Assembly (NCBI GenBank): GCA_020444765.1
Contig: JAGRHW010000211.1
Coordinates: 1-6,360, forward strand
Length of the DNA stretch: 6,360 nucleotides
Reading direction: 5' to 3'
Source: Gammaproteobacteria bacterium
GTDB taxonomy: Bacteria; Pseudomonadota; Gammaproteobacteria; Granulosicoccales; Granulosicoccaceae
The first letter of the stretch is position 1, and the number at the start of each line of letters is the position of its first letter. Below the pieces are notes generated by a model, which worked only from the letters and a program-made list of their open reading frames with translations, ran no database searches and had not been told where the DNA came from. Of this stretch, positions 1 through 5,692 are shown piece by piece. The translations under genes and the position numbers were made by a program.

Positions 1-351
1 CAGGCGATCCAGCACCGCTACCTGCTCAAGTACCTCGACCGATGCCTGAACATAGATCTTCCAGGGTTTTTCGCCCTCGCAACTGATACCGACACTGGTA
101 TTACCGTATTGCCTGGCGCCGGGTGGCCAGAAAGCGTCCAGGGGCTGCAGACACTTGACCAGCTTGAGCCGCCGGTCAAGCCTGCCCGGTTCGACCTGCA
201 GATCGGTTTCAGCGCCAAGCTCGGCAATGACAAACTGTGTAACGCGCTCACGGATCGAGGCATGAGACTGCCACGCATCCTGCGCCTGCAGACTGGCTGA
301 AAAAATTGCCGGAAAGGCCGTAATAAGAAGATAGAACTTGAACTGCCGCAT
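1..351 (-). CDS. flgA: FlgA, flagellar P-ring assembly chaperone (partial, N-terminal 117 codons)
   Basis: FlgA is a periplasmic chaperone that helps FlgI subunits polymerise into the P ring around the rod. The reading frame is open from 351 to the window edge, so only the N-terminal half is present; the C-terminal SAF/beta-clip domain lies outside. Residues 1-23 look like a Sec signal peptide: Arg2 and Lys5, a hydrophobic stretch YLLITAFPAIF, then a likely cleavage after SLQA. The mature part matches the FlgA N-terminal domain: a helix IRERVTQFVIAEL (33-45), Cys67 and Cys91 in the spacing expected for the family's disulfide pair, then GNTSVGISCEG and KPWKIYVQASVEV (95-107). I chose the ATG at 351 because AGGG lies six bases upstream. 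An in-frame ATG at 369 would add six codons but has no ribosome binding site. The gene is divergent from flgB. Family assignment is firm; completeness cannot be judged. Confidence 0.93.
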   Translation of the reverse strand, partial: MRQFKFYLLITAFPAIFSASLQAQDAWQSHASIRERVTQFVIAELGAETDLQVEPGRLDRRLKLVKCLQPLDAFWPPGARQYGNTSVGISCEGEKPWKIYVQASVEVLEQVAVLDRL

Positions 352-412
352 TGCGATCCCTGGATGCATAACCGGCAATAAGCGCTGCCGGTGTTTCCCT
401 GACAGCAAAAGA

Positions 413-428
413 TACAAGTACTATGCCA
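413..428 (-). promoter_or_regulatory. Sigma-54-like promoter element upstream of flgA
   Basis: Read on the minus strand this is TGGCATAGTACTTGTA. The sigma-54 consensus is TGGCAC-N5-TTGCA. The -24 half (TGGCA) is intact, the spacing from GG to the -12 dinucleotide is the required ten bases, and TTG is present, but the -12 element reads GT instead of GC. It faces flgA and would start transcription roughly 50 bases before the flgA ATG. Many polar-flagellated gammaproteobacteria use RpoN for mid-class flagellar genes, which makes this plausible. The -12 mismatch and the lack of an identifiable enhancer site keep confidence low. Confidence 0.35.
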
Positions 429-499
429 TGGCCTGAAACAAAGCCCCGGCTGTCATACCCGACAAAGACCACAAGATCACTGCATTTCCGGATAACCGA

Positions 500-534
500 G
501 GGGTTACACGAGGAGTTACATCCGATGTAACCCC
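500..534. repeat. Cluster of three GTTACA half-sites, probable operator
   Basis: Two direct copies of GTTACA (503-508 and 515-520) lie 12 bases apart, and an inverted copy, TGTAAC, follows at 526-531. Copies two and three form a perfect 7+7 palindrome with a three-base spacer, GTTACATCCGATGTAAC (515-531). Copies one and three form a longer wide-arm inverted repeat, GGGGTTACA (500-508) against TGTAACCCC (526-534). This arrangement suits a dimeric DNA-binding protein with an extra half-site. It lies about 120 bases before the flgB start and about 150 bases before the flgA start. I cannot assign it to a known regulator family. Confidence 0.55.
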
Positions 535-650
535 CCTGCCGGCCTCATCTAACCTCTAAATACTCGATTCGATCACAGTTTTGCCGACACATGCTTCACA
601 TGTCCGCATCAGGAAATTTCCGGCATGTCGGTTTACAAGGACGAGTAACG

Positions 651-1049
651 ATGAGCAACATTATTGACGATTATCTTGGCACACATGCGACTGCATTAAC
701 GCTGCGCGCGCAACGCGCGAGCCTGCTGGCCAATAACGTAGCCAATGCCGATACGCCAAACTACAAGGCGCGTGATATTGATTTCGGCGCCACACTCCAG
801 CAACAGCTCTCAGCTCAGACGAGCGGCCTGCAGACCACGCATGCTGCGCATATAGACACGTCGCAATCCGGCCTGTCCGGCACTGCCATCAAATACCGCG
901 TACCGCAACAGGCGTCTCTCGACGGCAATACTGTCGACTCGGACGTCGAAAACGGCAAGTTCGCAGAAAACGCTGTGCGCTACCAGGCCAGCCTGGAATT
1001 TCTCGGCAGCCGCATCAGCGGACTTATCAACATATTAAAGGGTGAATAA
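651..1049 (+). CDS. flgB: FlgB, proximal rod protein
   Basis: FlgB is one of the proximal rod subunits of the flagellar basal body, exported by the flagellar type III apparatus and placed near the MS ring. The 132-residue product is the normal length for the family. The N-terminal rod-protein motif is clear: RASLLANNVANADTPNYKARDIDF spans residues 22-45, with the FlgB-typical ANADTPNYKARD. The C-terminal helix (VRYQASLEFLGSRISGLINILKGE) is the other half of the D0 coiled coil. I start at the ATG at 651 because it has AAGGA nine bases upstream and gives the standard MSNIIDDYLG beginning. In-frame ATGs at 591 and 600 would add about 20 residues without family resemblance and without a ribosome binding site. 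It is the first gene of the rightward operon and ends two bases before flgC. Confidence 0.97.
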   Translation: MSNIIDDYLGTHATALTLRAQRASLLANNVANADTPNYKARDIDFGATLQQQLSAQTSGLQTTHAAHIDTSQSGLSGTAIKYRVPQQASLDGNTVDSDVENGKFAENAVRYQASLEFLGSRISGLINILKGE

Positions 1050-1051
1050 CG

Positions 1052-1465
1052 ATGTCTTTGTTTCAGATTTTCGATATCTCCGGCAGCGGCATGACCGCGC
1101 AAAGCCTGAGACTCAACCTCACCGCCAGTAATATGGCCAATGCCAACTCCGTCGCCAGTAATCCGGAAGACGCCTACAAATCACGTCAACCGGTCTTCCA
1201 GGCGGTTATGCAAAACAGCATGGAACAAGGGGGAGCCACCGGCGTGCAGGCTCTGGCCGTGGTCGAAAGCCAGGCCGAGCACCAGATGCGTTACGAGCCG
1301 GGTAATCCGCTGGCCAATGAGGAAGGCTATGTCTTTTCATCCAATGTCGACGCGGTTGAGGAAATGGCCAACATGATGTCGGCCTCGCGCAGCTATCAGA
1401 ACAATATCGAGGTTCTCAATACCTCGAAAAAACTGTTGCTGCAAACATTGAAGCTCGGCGAATAA
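1052..1465 (+). CDS. flgC: FlgC, proximal rod protein
   Basis: FlgC is a proximal rod subunit that assembles with FlgB and FlgF between the MS ring and the FlgG distal rod. The product has 137 residues, normal for FlgC. It begins MSLFQIFDISGSGMTAQ and carries the rod motif LRLNLTASNMANANSVASNPEDAYK (about residues 19-43), with the FlgC-typical YKSRQPVF just after. The C-terminal part has the family's SSNVDAVEEMANMMSASRSYQNNIEVLN followed by a helix ending LLLQTLKLGE. Only two bases separate it from the flgB stop. Its ribosome binding site (AAAGGGTG) lies inside the end of flgB, which suggests translational coupling. Confidence 0.97.
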   Translation: MSLFQIFDISGSGMTAQSLRLNLTASNMANANSVASNPEDAYKSRQPVFQAVMQNSMEQGGATGVQALAVVESQAEHQMRYEPGNPLANEEGYVFSSNVDAVEEMANMMSASRSYQNNIEVLNTSKKLLLQTLKLGE

Positions 1466-1479
1466 ACAGGAGTAAGGTC

Positions 1480-2157
1480 ATGTCAAGCACCAACGTAATC
1501 GATTCCAGCGCCCTCAGCCAGTACCTGCGGGAGCCGGAAACCACCGGTACCAAAAAAAACCAGCTCGGTCAGGAAGAGTTCATGGAGCTGATGCTCGAAC
1601 AGATGAAAAACCAGGACCCGCTGAAACCGACGGAAAACGGCGAGTTTATCGCGCAGATGGCTCAGTTCAGTACGGTGACCGGTATTTCCGAGATGAGCGA
1701 ATCTCTCGAATCACTGACAGCCTCGTTCGGCAATTACCAGGCACTGCAATCGGCCAGCCTGGTCGGGCGCAATGTGTTGATACCAACCGACAGCTTTACA
1801 TTGACCGAAGATAACACGCTCGAAGGCGTTGTGGATATGGAAGCATCGACCGGCAATGCCTCGGCCAGTATCTACAAGGCAAACGGTGAACTTGTTCACC
1901 AGTTCGACCTCGGTATCCAGGCAGCCGGTCAAAACAAATTCTCATGGGACGGCATGTTGGAGGATGGCGAACGCGCCGCACCCGGTGAATATTCCATCAT
2001 GGTCAGTTACGGCAGCGGAGAAAACACCGTCGCCGCTGACGTTATGATCGAACAGCAAATCGACAGCGTCAATCTCTCCACCAGTGGCGGGGAAATTATC
2101 CTTAACACCATCGACGGACAGAGTCTGAATTTCTCAGACGTTCGTCAGATCCACTAA
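1480..2157 (+). CDS. flgD: FlgD, hook-capping (hook assembly scaffold) protein
   Basis: FlgD forms the temporary cap at the tip of the growing hook and guides FlgE polymerisation; it is exported by the flagellar type III system and absent from the finished flagellum. The product has 225 residues, typical for FlgD. The conserved N-terminal region is obvious: LGQEEFMELMLEQMKNQDP (29-47), then LKP and EFIAQMAQFSTVTGI (55-69). LVGRNVLIP (94-102) begins the C-terminal Tudor-like/Ig-like part, with GQNKFSWDG and GEYSIMV characteristic of the FlgD Ig-like domain. An AGGAG ribosome binding site precedes the ATG. It lies between flgC and the hook gene flgE, its usual place. Confidence 0.97.
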   Translation: MSSTNVIDSSALSQYLREPETTGTKKNQLGQEEFMELMLEQMKNQDPLKPTENGEFIAQMAQFSTVTGISEMSESLESLTASFGNYQALQSASLVGRNVLIPTDSFTLTEDNTLEGVVDMEASTGNASASIYKANGELVHQFDLGIQAAGQNKFSWDGMLEDGERAAPGEYSIMVSYGSGENTVAADVMIEQQIDSVNLSTSGGEIILNTIDGQSLNFSDVRQIH

Positions 2158-2177
2158 TACAACGCAGGGAAAATACC

Positions 2178-3401
2178 ATGACATTTGAAATCGCTTTGAC
2201 AGGAATCAACGCCGCGAGCGCCGAGCTCGACGTGATTTCCAACAACATCGCCAATAATGCAACTACCGGATTCAAAAGATCCGAAGCGGAATTCGCCGAT
2301 ATGTATGCGAGCAGCACGCTCGGTCTTTCCAATACGGCAACAGGCTCCGGTGTAAGAGTTGCCAGTATCGCCCAGCAGTTCTCGCAGGGTGATATTTCCT
2401 ATACTGACAACAACCTGGATTTGTCCATTTCAGGCGAAGGTTTCTTCCGGATGAATGACAACGGCAGCATCGTGTACACCAGATCCGGCGTCTTCTCACT
2501 CGACGCTGAAGGCTATCTGGTCAACTCGGCGGGACATTACCTGACCGGCTACCCTGCCGACACAGACGGTAACATCAGTTCCGCGATCAGCAGCCTCCGT
2601 CTCGATCCGGGTGACTTGTCGCCGCAGGCAACGTCGGAAATGGAGCTGGGTATCAATCTGGACACCATGTCCGAAGTGCTGGACCCGTTCGATGTGAACG
2701 ATCCGAATACCTTTAACTATTCGACGACAACCACGATTTACGATTCGCAGGGCAGCGCCCATGACGCTTCTATCTATTACCACATGGATGCGCCGAATGA
2801 ATGGAGCAGCTATATCTATGTCAACGATGTCGAGGTCAGTCAGGCCGGTGGCAACCAGCTGGTCTTCAATGAAGACGGTACATTGGCGAGCGTAAACGGC
2901 AACCCGGAAACCCTGATCACCACGAATTCGTTCACCCCTGTCGACGGTACCGCGGCGCAGACGATCAGTCTGGACTTTGCCTCGACAACGCAATATGACA
3001 ACCCCTTCGGTATCAATCATATTACGCAGAACGGTTACAGCACCGGCAGCCTGGAAGACATCGAAATTGATGGCAACGGCATTATTTACGGCCGCTACAA
3101 CAACCAGGAATCAAAGCCGCTTGGGCAGATATCTCTGACCAACTTTGCCAACCCGCAAGGCTTGAGGCCGGTCGGTGAAACCGGTTGGGCTGAAACATTC
3201 AGCTCCGGCGTTGCCGCAACCGGTACGCCCGGAAGCGCAAGCCTGGGTCTTTTGCAATCAGGCTCGCTGGAAGAGTCCAATGTCGATATCACTGAAGAAC
3301 TGGTTGCCATGATCGGCGCCCAGCGCAGCTTCCAGGCCAACGCCCAGGTTATCAGCACGGCTGACACCCTGACCCAGACCGTTATCAATATCCGTCGATA
3401 A
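2178..3401 (+). CDS. flgE: FlgE, flagellar hook protein
   Basis: FlgE polymerises into the curved hook, the universal joint joining rod to filament. The 407-residue product is a short-to-average hook protein, close to the enterobacterial length, so it lacks the large extra outer domains seen in some lineages. The N-terminal D0 region reads MTFEIALTGINAASAELDVISNNIANNATTGFKRSEAEFADMY, with the NNIAN...TTGFK rod/hook signature at residues 22-33. Central FlgE domains follow (GEGFFRM; YTRSGVFSLDAEGYLVNS). The C terminus has SGSLEESNVDITEELVAMI and AQRSFQANAQVISTADTLTQ, ending INIRR. AGGGA lies upstream of the ATG. It follows its cap protein flgD by about 20 bases. Confidence 0.97.
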   Translation: MTFEIALTGINAASAELDVISNNIANNATTGFKRSEAEFADMYASSTLGLSNTATGSGVRVASIAQQFSQGDISYTDNNLDLSISGEGFFRMNDNGSIVYTRSGVFSLDAEGYLVNSAGHYLTGYPADTDGNISSAISSLRLDPGDLSPQATSEMELGINLDTMSEVLDPFDVNDPNTFNYSTTTTIYDSQGSAHDASIYYHMDAPNEWSSYIYVNDVEVSQAGGNQLVFNEDGTLASVNGNPETLITTNSFTPVDGTAAQTISLDFASTTQYDNPFGINHITQNGYSTGSLEDIEIDGNGIIYGRYNNQESKPLGQISLTNFANPQGLRPVGETGWAETFSSGVAATGTPGSASLGLLQSGSLEESNVDITEELVAMIGAQRSFQANAQVISTADTLTQTVINIRR

Positions 3402-3418
3402 CAGGGAGCTAGAGCTTA

Positions 3419-4156
3419 ATGGATAAGATGGTTTACCTCGCCATGAGTGGCGCCAAGGAGGTCATGCTCAGGCAGGCCTCCAACAACCACAACCTGGCGA
3501 ATGTGAGTACCACCGGCTTCAAAGCCGACCTCGATTCCCTGGAAAGCCTGCCGGTCTACGGACCCGGGCATCCGGCCAGGGTCTACGTCCAGGACCAGGC
3601 GGTCGGCGCGGATCACTCAGGCGGGGAAATCATCTACACCGGACGTGAGCTCGACATCGCGGTAAACGGCGAAGGCTTTATTGCCGTCCAGGATCGTGAC
3701 GGCAGTGAAGGCTATACCCGGGCCGGGGATTTACGGGTCAACGCCCAGGGTTTGCTGGAGAACGGCGCCGGTTACCCCGTCATGGGTAACGGCGGCCCGA
3801 TCGCCATACCACCTTTCGAAAAGCTGGAGATCGCCTCCGACGGCACGATTTCCATCCAGCCACTGGGTCAGGACGCAAACACCCTGGCGGTGGTTGACCG
3901 TATCAAGCTGGTCAAGCCACTGACCGAGGATTTGCAAAAAAGTACGACTGGTATCTTTCACAGCAAGGGGGAAGCCCCGGAAGCCGACGCCTCGGTAACT
4001 CTGGTCAACGGTTCACTGGAGAGCAGTAACGTCAATCCGGTCGAGGCGATGGTAAAAATGATCGAACTTTCGCGGCAATATGAAATGCAGGTGAAAGCCA
4101 TGAAATCCGCGGAAGAGAATGACGCCGCAGCAGCCAAATTATTACAAGTCGGCTAA
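3419..4156 (+). CDS. flgF: FlgF, proximal rod protein
   Basis: FlgF is the rod subunit that bridges the FlgB/FlgC proximal part to the FlgG distal rod. The 245-residue product is normal for FlgF. It starts MDKMVYLAMSGAKEVMLRQ, with the rod signature NNHNLANVSTTGFKAD at residues 22-37. The FlgF-typical middle follows: ELDIAVNGEGFIAVQ, then EGYTRAGDLRVNAQGLLENGAGYPVMG. The C-terminal motif is NGSLESSNVNPVEAMVKMIELSRQYEMQVKAMK. It was separated from FlgG by the short MD start and by lacking the FlgG-specific insertion after TTGFK. The ribosome binding site AGGGAG (3403-3408) lies ten bases before the ATG, slightly farther than for its neighbours. Confidence 0.96.
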   Translation: MDKMVYLAMSGAKEVMLRQASNNHNLANVSTTGFKADLDSLESLPVYGPGHPARVYVQDQAVGADHSGGEIIYTGRELDIAVNGEGFIAVQDRDGSEGYTRAGDLRVNAQGLLENGAGYPVMGNGGPIAIPPFEKLEIASDGTISIQPLGQDANTLAVVDRIKLVKPLTEDLQKSTTGIFHSKGEAPEADASVTLVNGSLESSNVNPVEAMVKMIELSRQYEMQVKAMKSAEENDAAAAKLLQVG

Positions 4157-4184
4157 ACACCGTCTAAGCAGGGAGCAGTAAACA

Positions 4185-4970
4185 ATGAATGGAGCATTAT
4201 GGGCCGCCAAGACCGGTCTTGACGCACAACAGACCCGAATGTCGGTTATCTCGAATAATCTGGCGAATGTGAACACCACCGGTTTTAAACGCGATCGCGC
4301 GGTTTTCGAGGATCTGGTCTATCAGAACGTCCGCCAGGCCGGCGCGCAGTCCTCGCAGGACACGCAGTTGCCGTCAGGCCTGTCGATCGGTACCGGGGTA
4401 CGGGTTGTAGCCACTGAAAAACTATTCACTCAGGGAAATCTGACAACCACGGAAAGCCAGACCGATCTGGCGATTCAAGGTCGCGGTTTTTTTGAAATCC
4501 TCATGCCGGACGGCTCCACGGCCTATACCCGTGACGGTTCGTTTCAGCTCGACTCGCAGGGGCAGATGGTAACCTCCAGCGGTTTTGTACTGCAGCCGGG
4601 GATCACCGTCCCGGACAACACAACCAGCCTGACCATCGGCCTTGACGGCACGGTTACCGCGCAAATCGCCGGTAATACAGCTCCGACCCAGCTGGGTTCC
4701 ATTCAGTTGACAGACTTTATCAACCCTTCGGGCCTGCAGGCGCTCGGCAGCAATCTGTTCGCTGAAACAGCGGCCAGCGGCAGTCCGCAACAAGGCACGC
4801 CCGGACTCAATGGACTCGGCATGCTGGAGCAGGGATCTGTCGAAACCTCGAATGTCAACGTGGTCGAGGAAATGGTCGGCATGATCGAAACCCAGCGTGC
4901 CTACGAAATCAATTCCAAGGCGATTTCCACGGCTGACGGCATGCTGCAATACCTGAACAACAATATGTAA
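4185..4970 (+). CDS. flgG: FlgG, distal rod protein
   Basis: FlgG forms the distal rod, the drive shaft that passes through the P and L rings. The 261-residue product matches the family length. The rod signature [21 protein letters not shown] occupies residues 21-41. Right after it comes [18 protein letters not shown] (46-63), which aligns with the FlgG-specific segment known from Salmonella to keep the rod straight and stiff; the hook protein FlgE here lacks it. The usual [19 protein letters not shown] and [16 protein letters not shown] follow, and the C terminus has [48 protein letters not shown] at 4170-4175 precedes the ATG. Confidence 0.98.
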   Translation: MNGALWAAKTGLDAQQTRMSVISNNLANVNTTGFKRDRAVFEDLVYQNVRQAGAQSSQDTQLPSGLSIGTGVRVVATEKLFTQGNLTTTESQTDLAIQGRGFFEILMPDGSTAYTRDGSFQLDSQGQMVTSSGFVLQPGITVPDNTTSLTIGLDGTVTAQIAGNTAPTQLGSIQLTDFINPSGLQALGSNLFAETAASGSPQQGTPGLNGLGMLEQGSVETSNVNVVEEMVGMIETQRAYEINSKAISTADGMLQYLNNNM

Positions 4971-4972
4971 AC

Positions 4973-4977
4973 GGTGA
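4973..4977 (+). promoter_or_regulatory. Ribosome binding site deciding the flgH start
   Basis: GGTGA ends five bases before the ATG at 4983. An upstream in-frame GTG at 4974 lies inside this element and has no ribosome binding site of its own, so the ATG at 4983 is preferred. Confidence 0.6.
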
Positions 4978-4982
4978 ACCGG

Positions 4983-5678
4983 ATGAATAAGCATTTGGCG
5001 AAAATCATCAAGCCGGCGGCACTAACGCTGACGGTAATTGCGGCCAGCGCCTGCAGCACCACGCAGGAAGCACTGAAAGAGCCGGAGTTCGCGCCGGCCA
5101 TGCCGATTGCCGCTGAAGAGCGTGCGGAAGTCAATGGCGCGATCTTCCATGCCAATACCAATCGCTTTCTGTTCGAGGATATCAAGGCCCGGCGCGTCGG
5201 CGACCTGATTACCGTGATTCTCGACGAGAAAACCAATGCGGCCAAAACCGCCAGCACCAACACCAACAAGGAAAGCTCGATTGATATGCCAGGCCCGACA
5301 CTGTTTGGTTTACCGGTAACGCATAACGGACGCCCCATTCTTGACAACAAGCTAAGCTCGAATACCGGGTTTACCGGTTCCGGCGACAGCAGTCAGAGCA
5401 ACAGTCTGTCCGGCAATATTACCGTAACGGTCGCCGAGGTTCTGAATAACGGCAATATGGTGGTGCGTGGCGAAAAGCTGCTGACCCTGAATAACGGCAG
5501 CGAAGTCGTGAGAATATCGGGGATTATCCGGCCGGTCGACGTGACACCGGAAAACACCATTATCTCCACCCAGATCTCCAATGCGAATATTACCTATAGC
5601 GGTAACGGCGCAGTGGCAGACAGTAATAAACAGGGCTGGCTTACCCGCTTCTTTAACAGCCGGGTGTGGCCTTTCTGA
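4983..5678 (+). CDS. flgH: FlgH, flagellar L-ring lipoprotein
   Basis: FlgH forms the L ring, the outer-membrane bushing through which the rod turns. The 231-residue product has the family length. A lipoprotein signal is visible: Lys3, Lys7 and Lys10, a hydrophobic stretch AALTLTVIAA, then Cys24 in the context ASAC. The -3 residue of the lipobox is Ala rather than the common Leu, which is tolerated. The mature protein shows FlgH landmarks: LFEDIKARRVGDLITVILDEKTNAAK, a SGSGDSSQSNSLSGNITVTVAEVL-like central region, NGNMVVRGEKLLTLNNGSEVVRISGIIRP, and the end GWLTRFFNSRVWPF. I use the ATG at 4983 rather than the GTG at 4974. It follows flgG by 12 bases and its TGA stop overlaps a possible upstream flgI ATG (5678). 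Confidence 0.96.
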   Translation: MNKHLAKIIKPAALTLTVIAASACSTTQEALKEPEFAPAMPIAAEERAEVNGAIFHANTNRFLFEDIKARRVGDLITVILDEKTNAAKTASTNTNKESSIDMPGPTLFGLPVTHNGRPILDNKLSSNTGFTGSGDSSQSNSLSGNITVTVAEVLNNGNMVVRGEKLLTLNNGSEVVRISGIIRPVDVTPENTIISTQISNANITYSGNGAVADSNKQGWLTRFFNSRVWPF

Positions 5679-5692
5679 TGAGGATTACAACG

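Larger units (their letters stand above)
352..650. promoter_or_regulatory. Divergent flgA/flgB intergenic control region
   Basis: This stretch of 299 bases has no credible gene on either strand. It must hold the promoters for flgA (leftward) and for the flgBCDEFGHI operon (rightward). Seen in it: a sigma-54-like element on the minus strand (413-428), a cluster of GTTACA half-sites (500-534), a short ACATG/CATGT inverted repeat (589-603), and the flgB ribosome binding site AAGGA at 637-641, nine bases before the start. I found no convincing sigma-54, sigma-28 or sigma-70 promoter for flgB on the + strand. Its control may rely on a diverged promoter or an activator bound at the repeats. Confidence 0.8.

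Noticed and set aside
429..444. Sigma-54-like promoter on the + strand (TGGCCTGAAACAAAGC)
   Set aside because: The GG-to-GC spacing is 11 rather than 10 and the TTGC element is absent.
248..472. 74-codon minus-strand open frame overlapping the flgA start
   Set aside because: It is an out-of-frame shadow of flgA; the flgA frame itself gives a signal peptide and conserved FlgA motifs.
500..536. The GTTACA palindrome as an intrinsic terminator
   Set aside because: It has no following T-run on either strand and lies between the 5' ends of two divergent genes, where a terminator is not expected.
557..590. Sigma-28-like promoter for flgB (TAAA ... GCCGACAC)
   Set aside because: The two elements are 22 bases apart instead of about 15, and the -10 match is imperfect.
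589..603. ACATG-CTTCA-CATGT inverted repeat as an operator
   Set aside because: The arms are only five bases, which is expected often by chance, and there is no second copy nearby.
591..650. N-terminal extension of FlgB from upstream ATGs at 591 and 600
   Set aside because: These starts lack a ribosome binding site and the added residues do not resemble FlgB; the ATG at 651 has AAGGA and gives the normal family start.
2496..3020. 174-codon open frame on the minus strand inside flgE
   Set aside because: It lies wholly opposite a strongly conserved hook gene, is arginine- and valine-rich as antisense frames of GC-rich genes tend to be, and resembles no family I know.
4422..4994. 190-codon open frame on the minus strand inside flgG
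   Set aside because: It is antisense to a conserved rod gene, with no ribosome binding site or recognisable domain.
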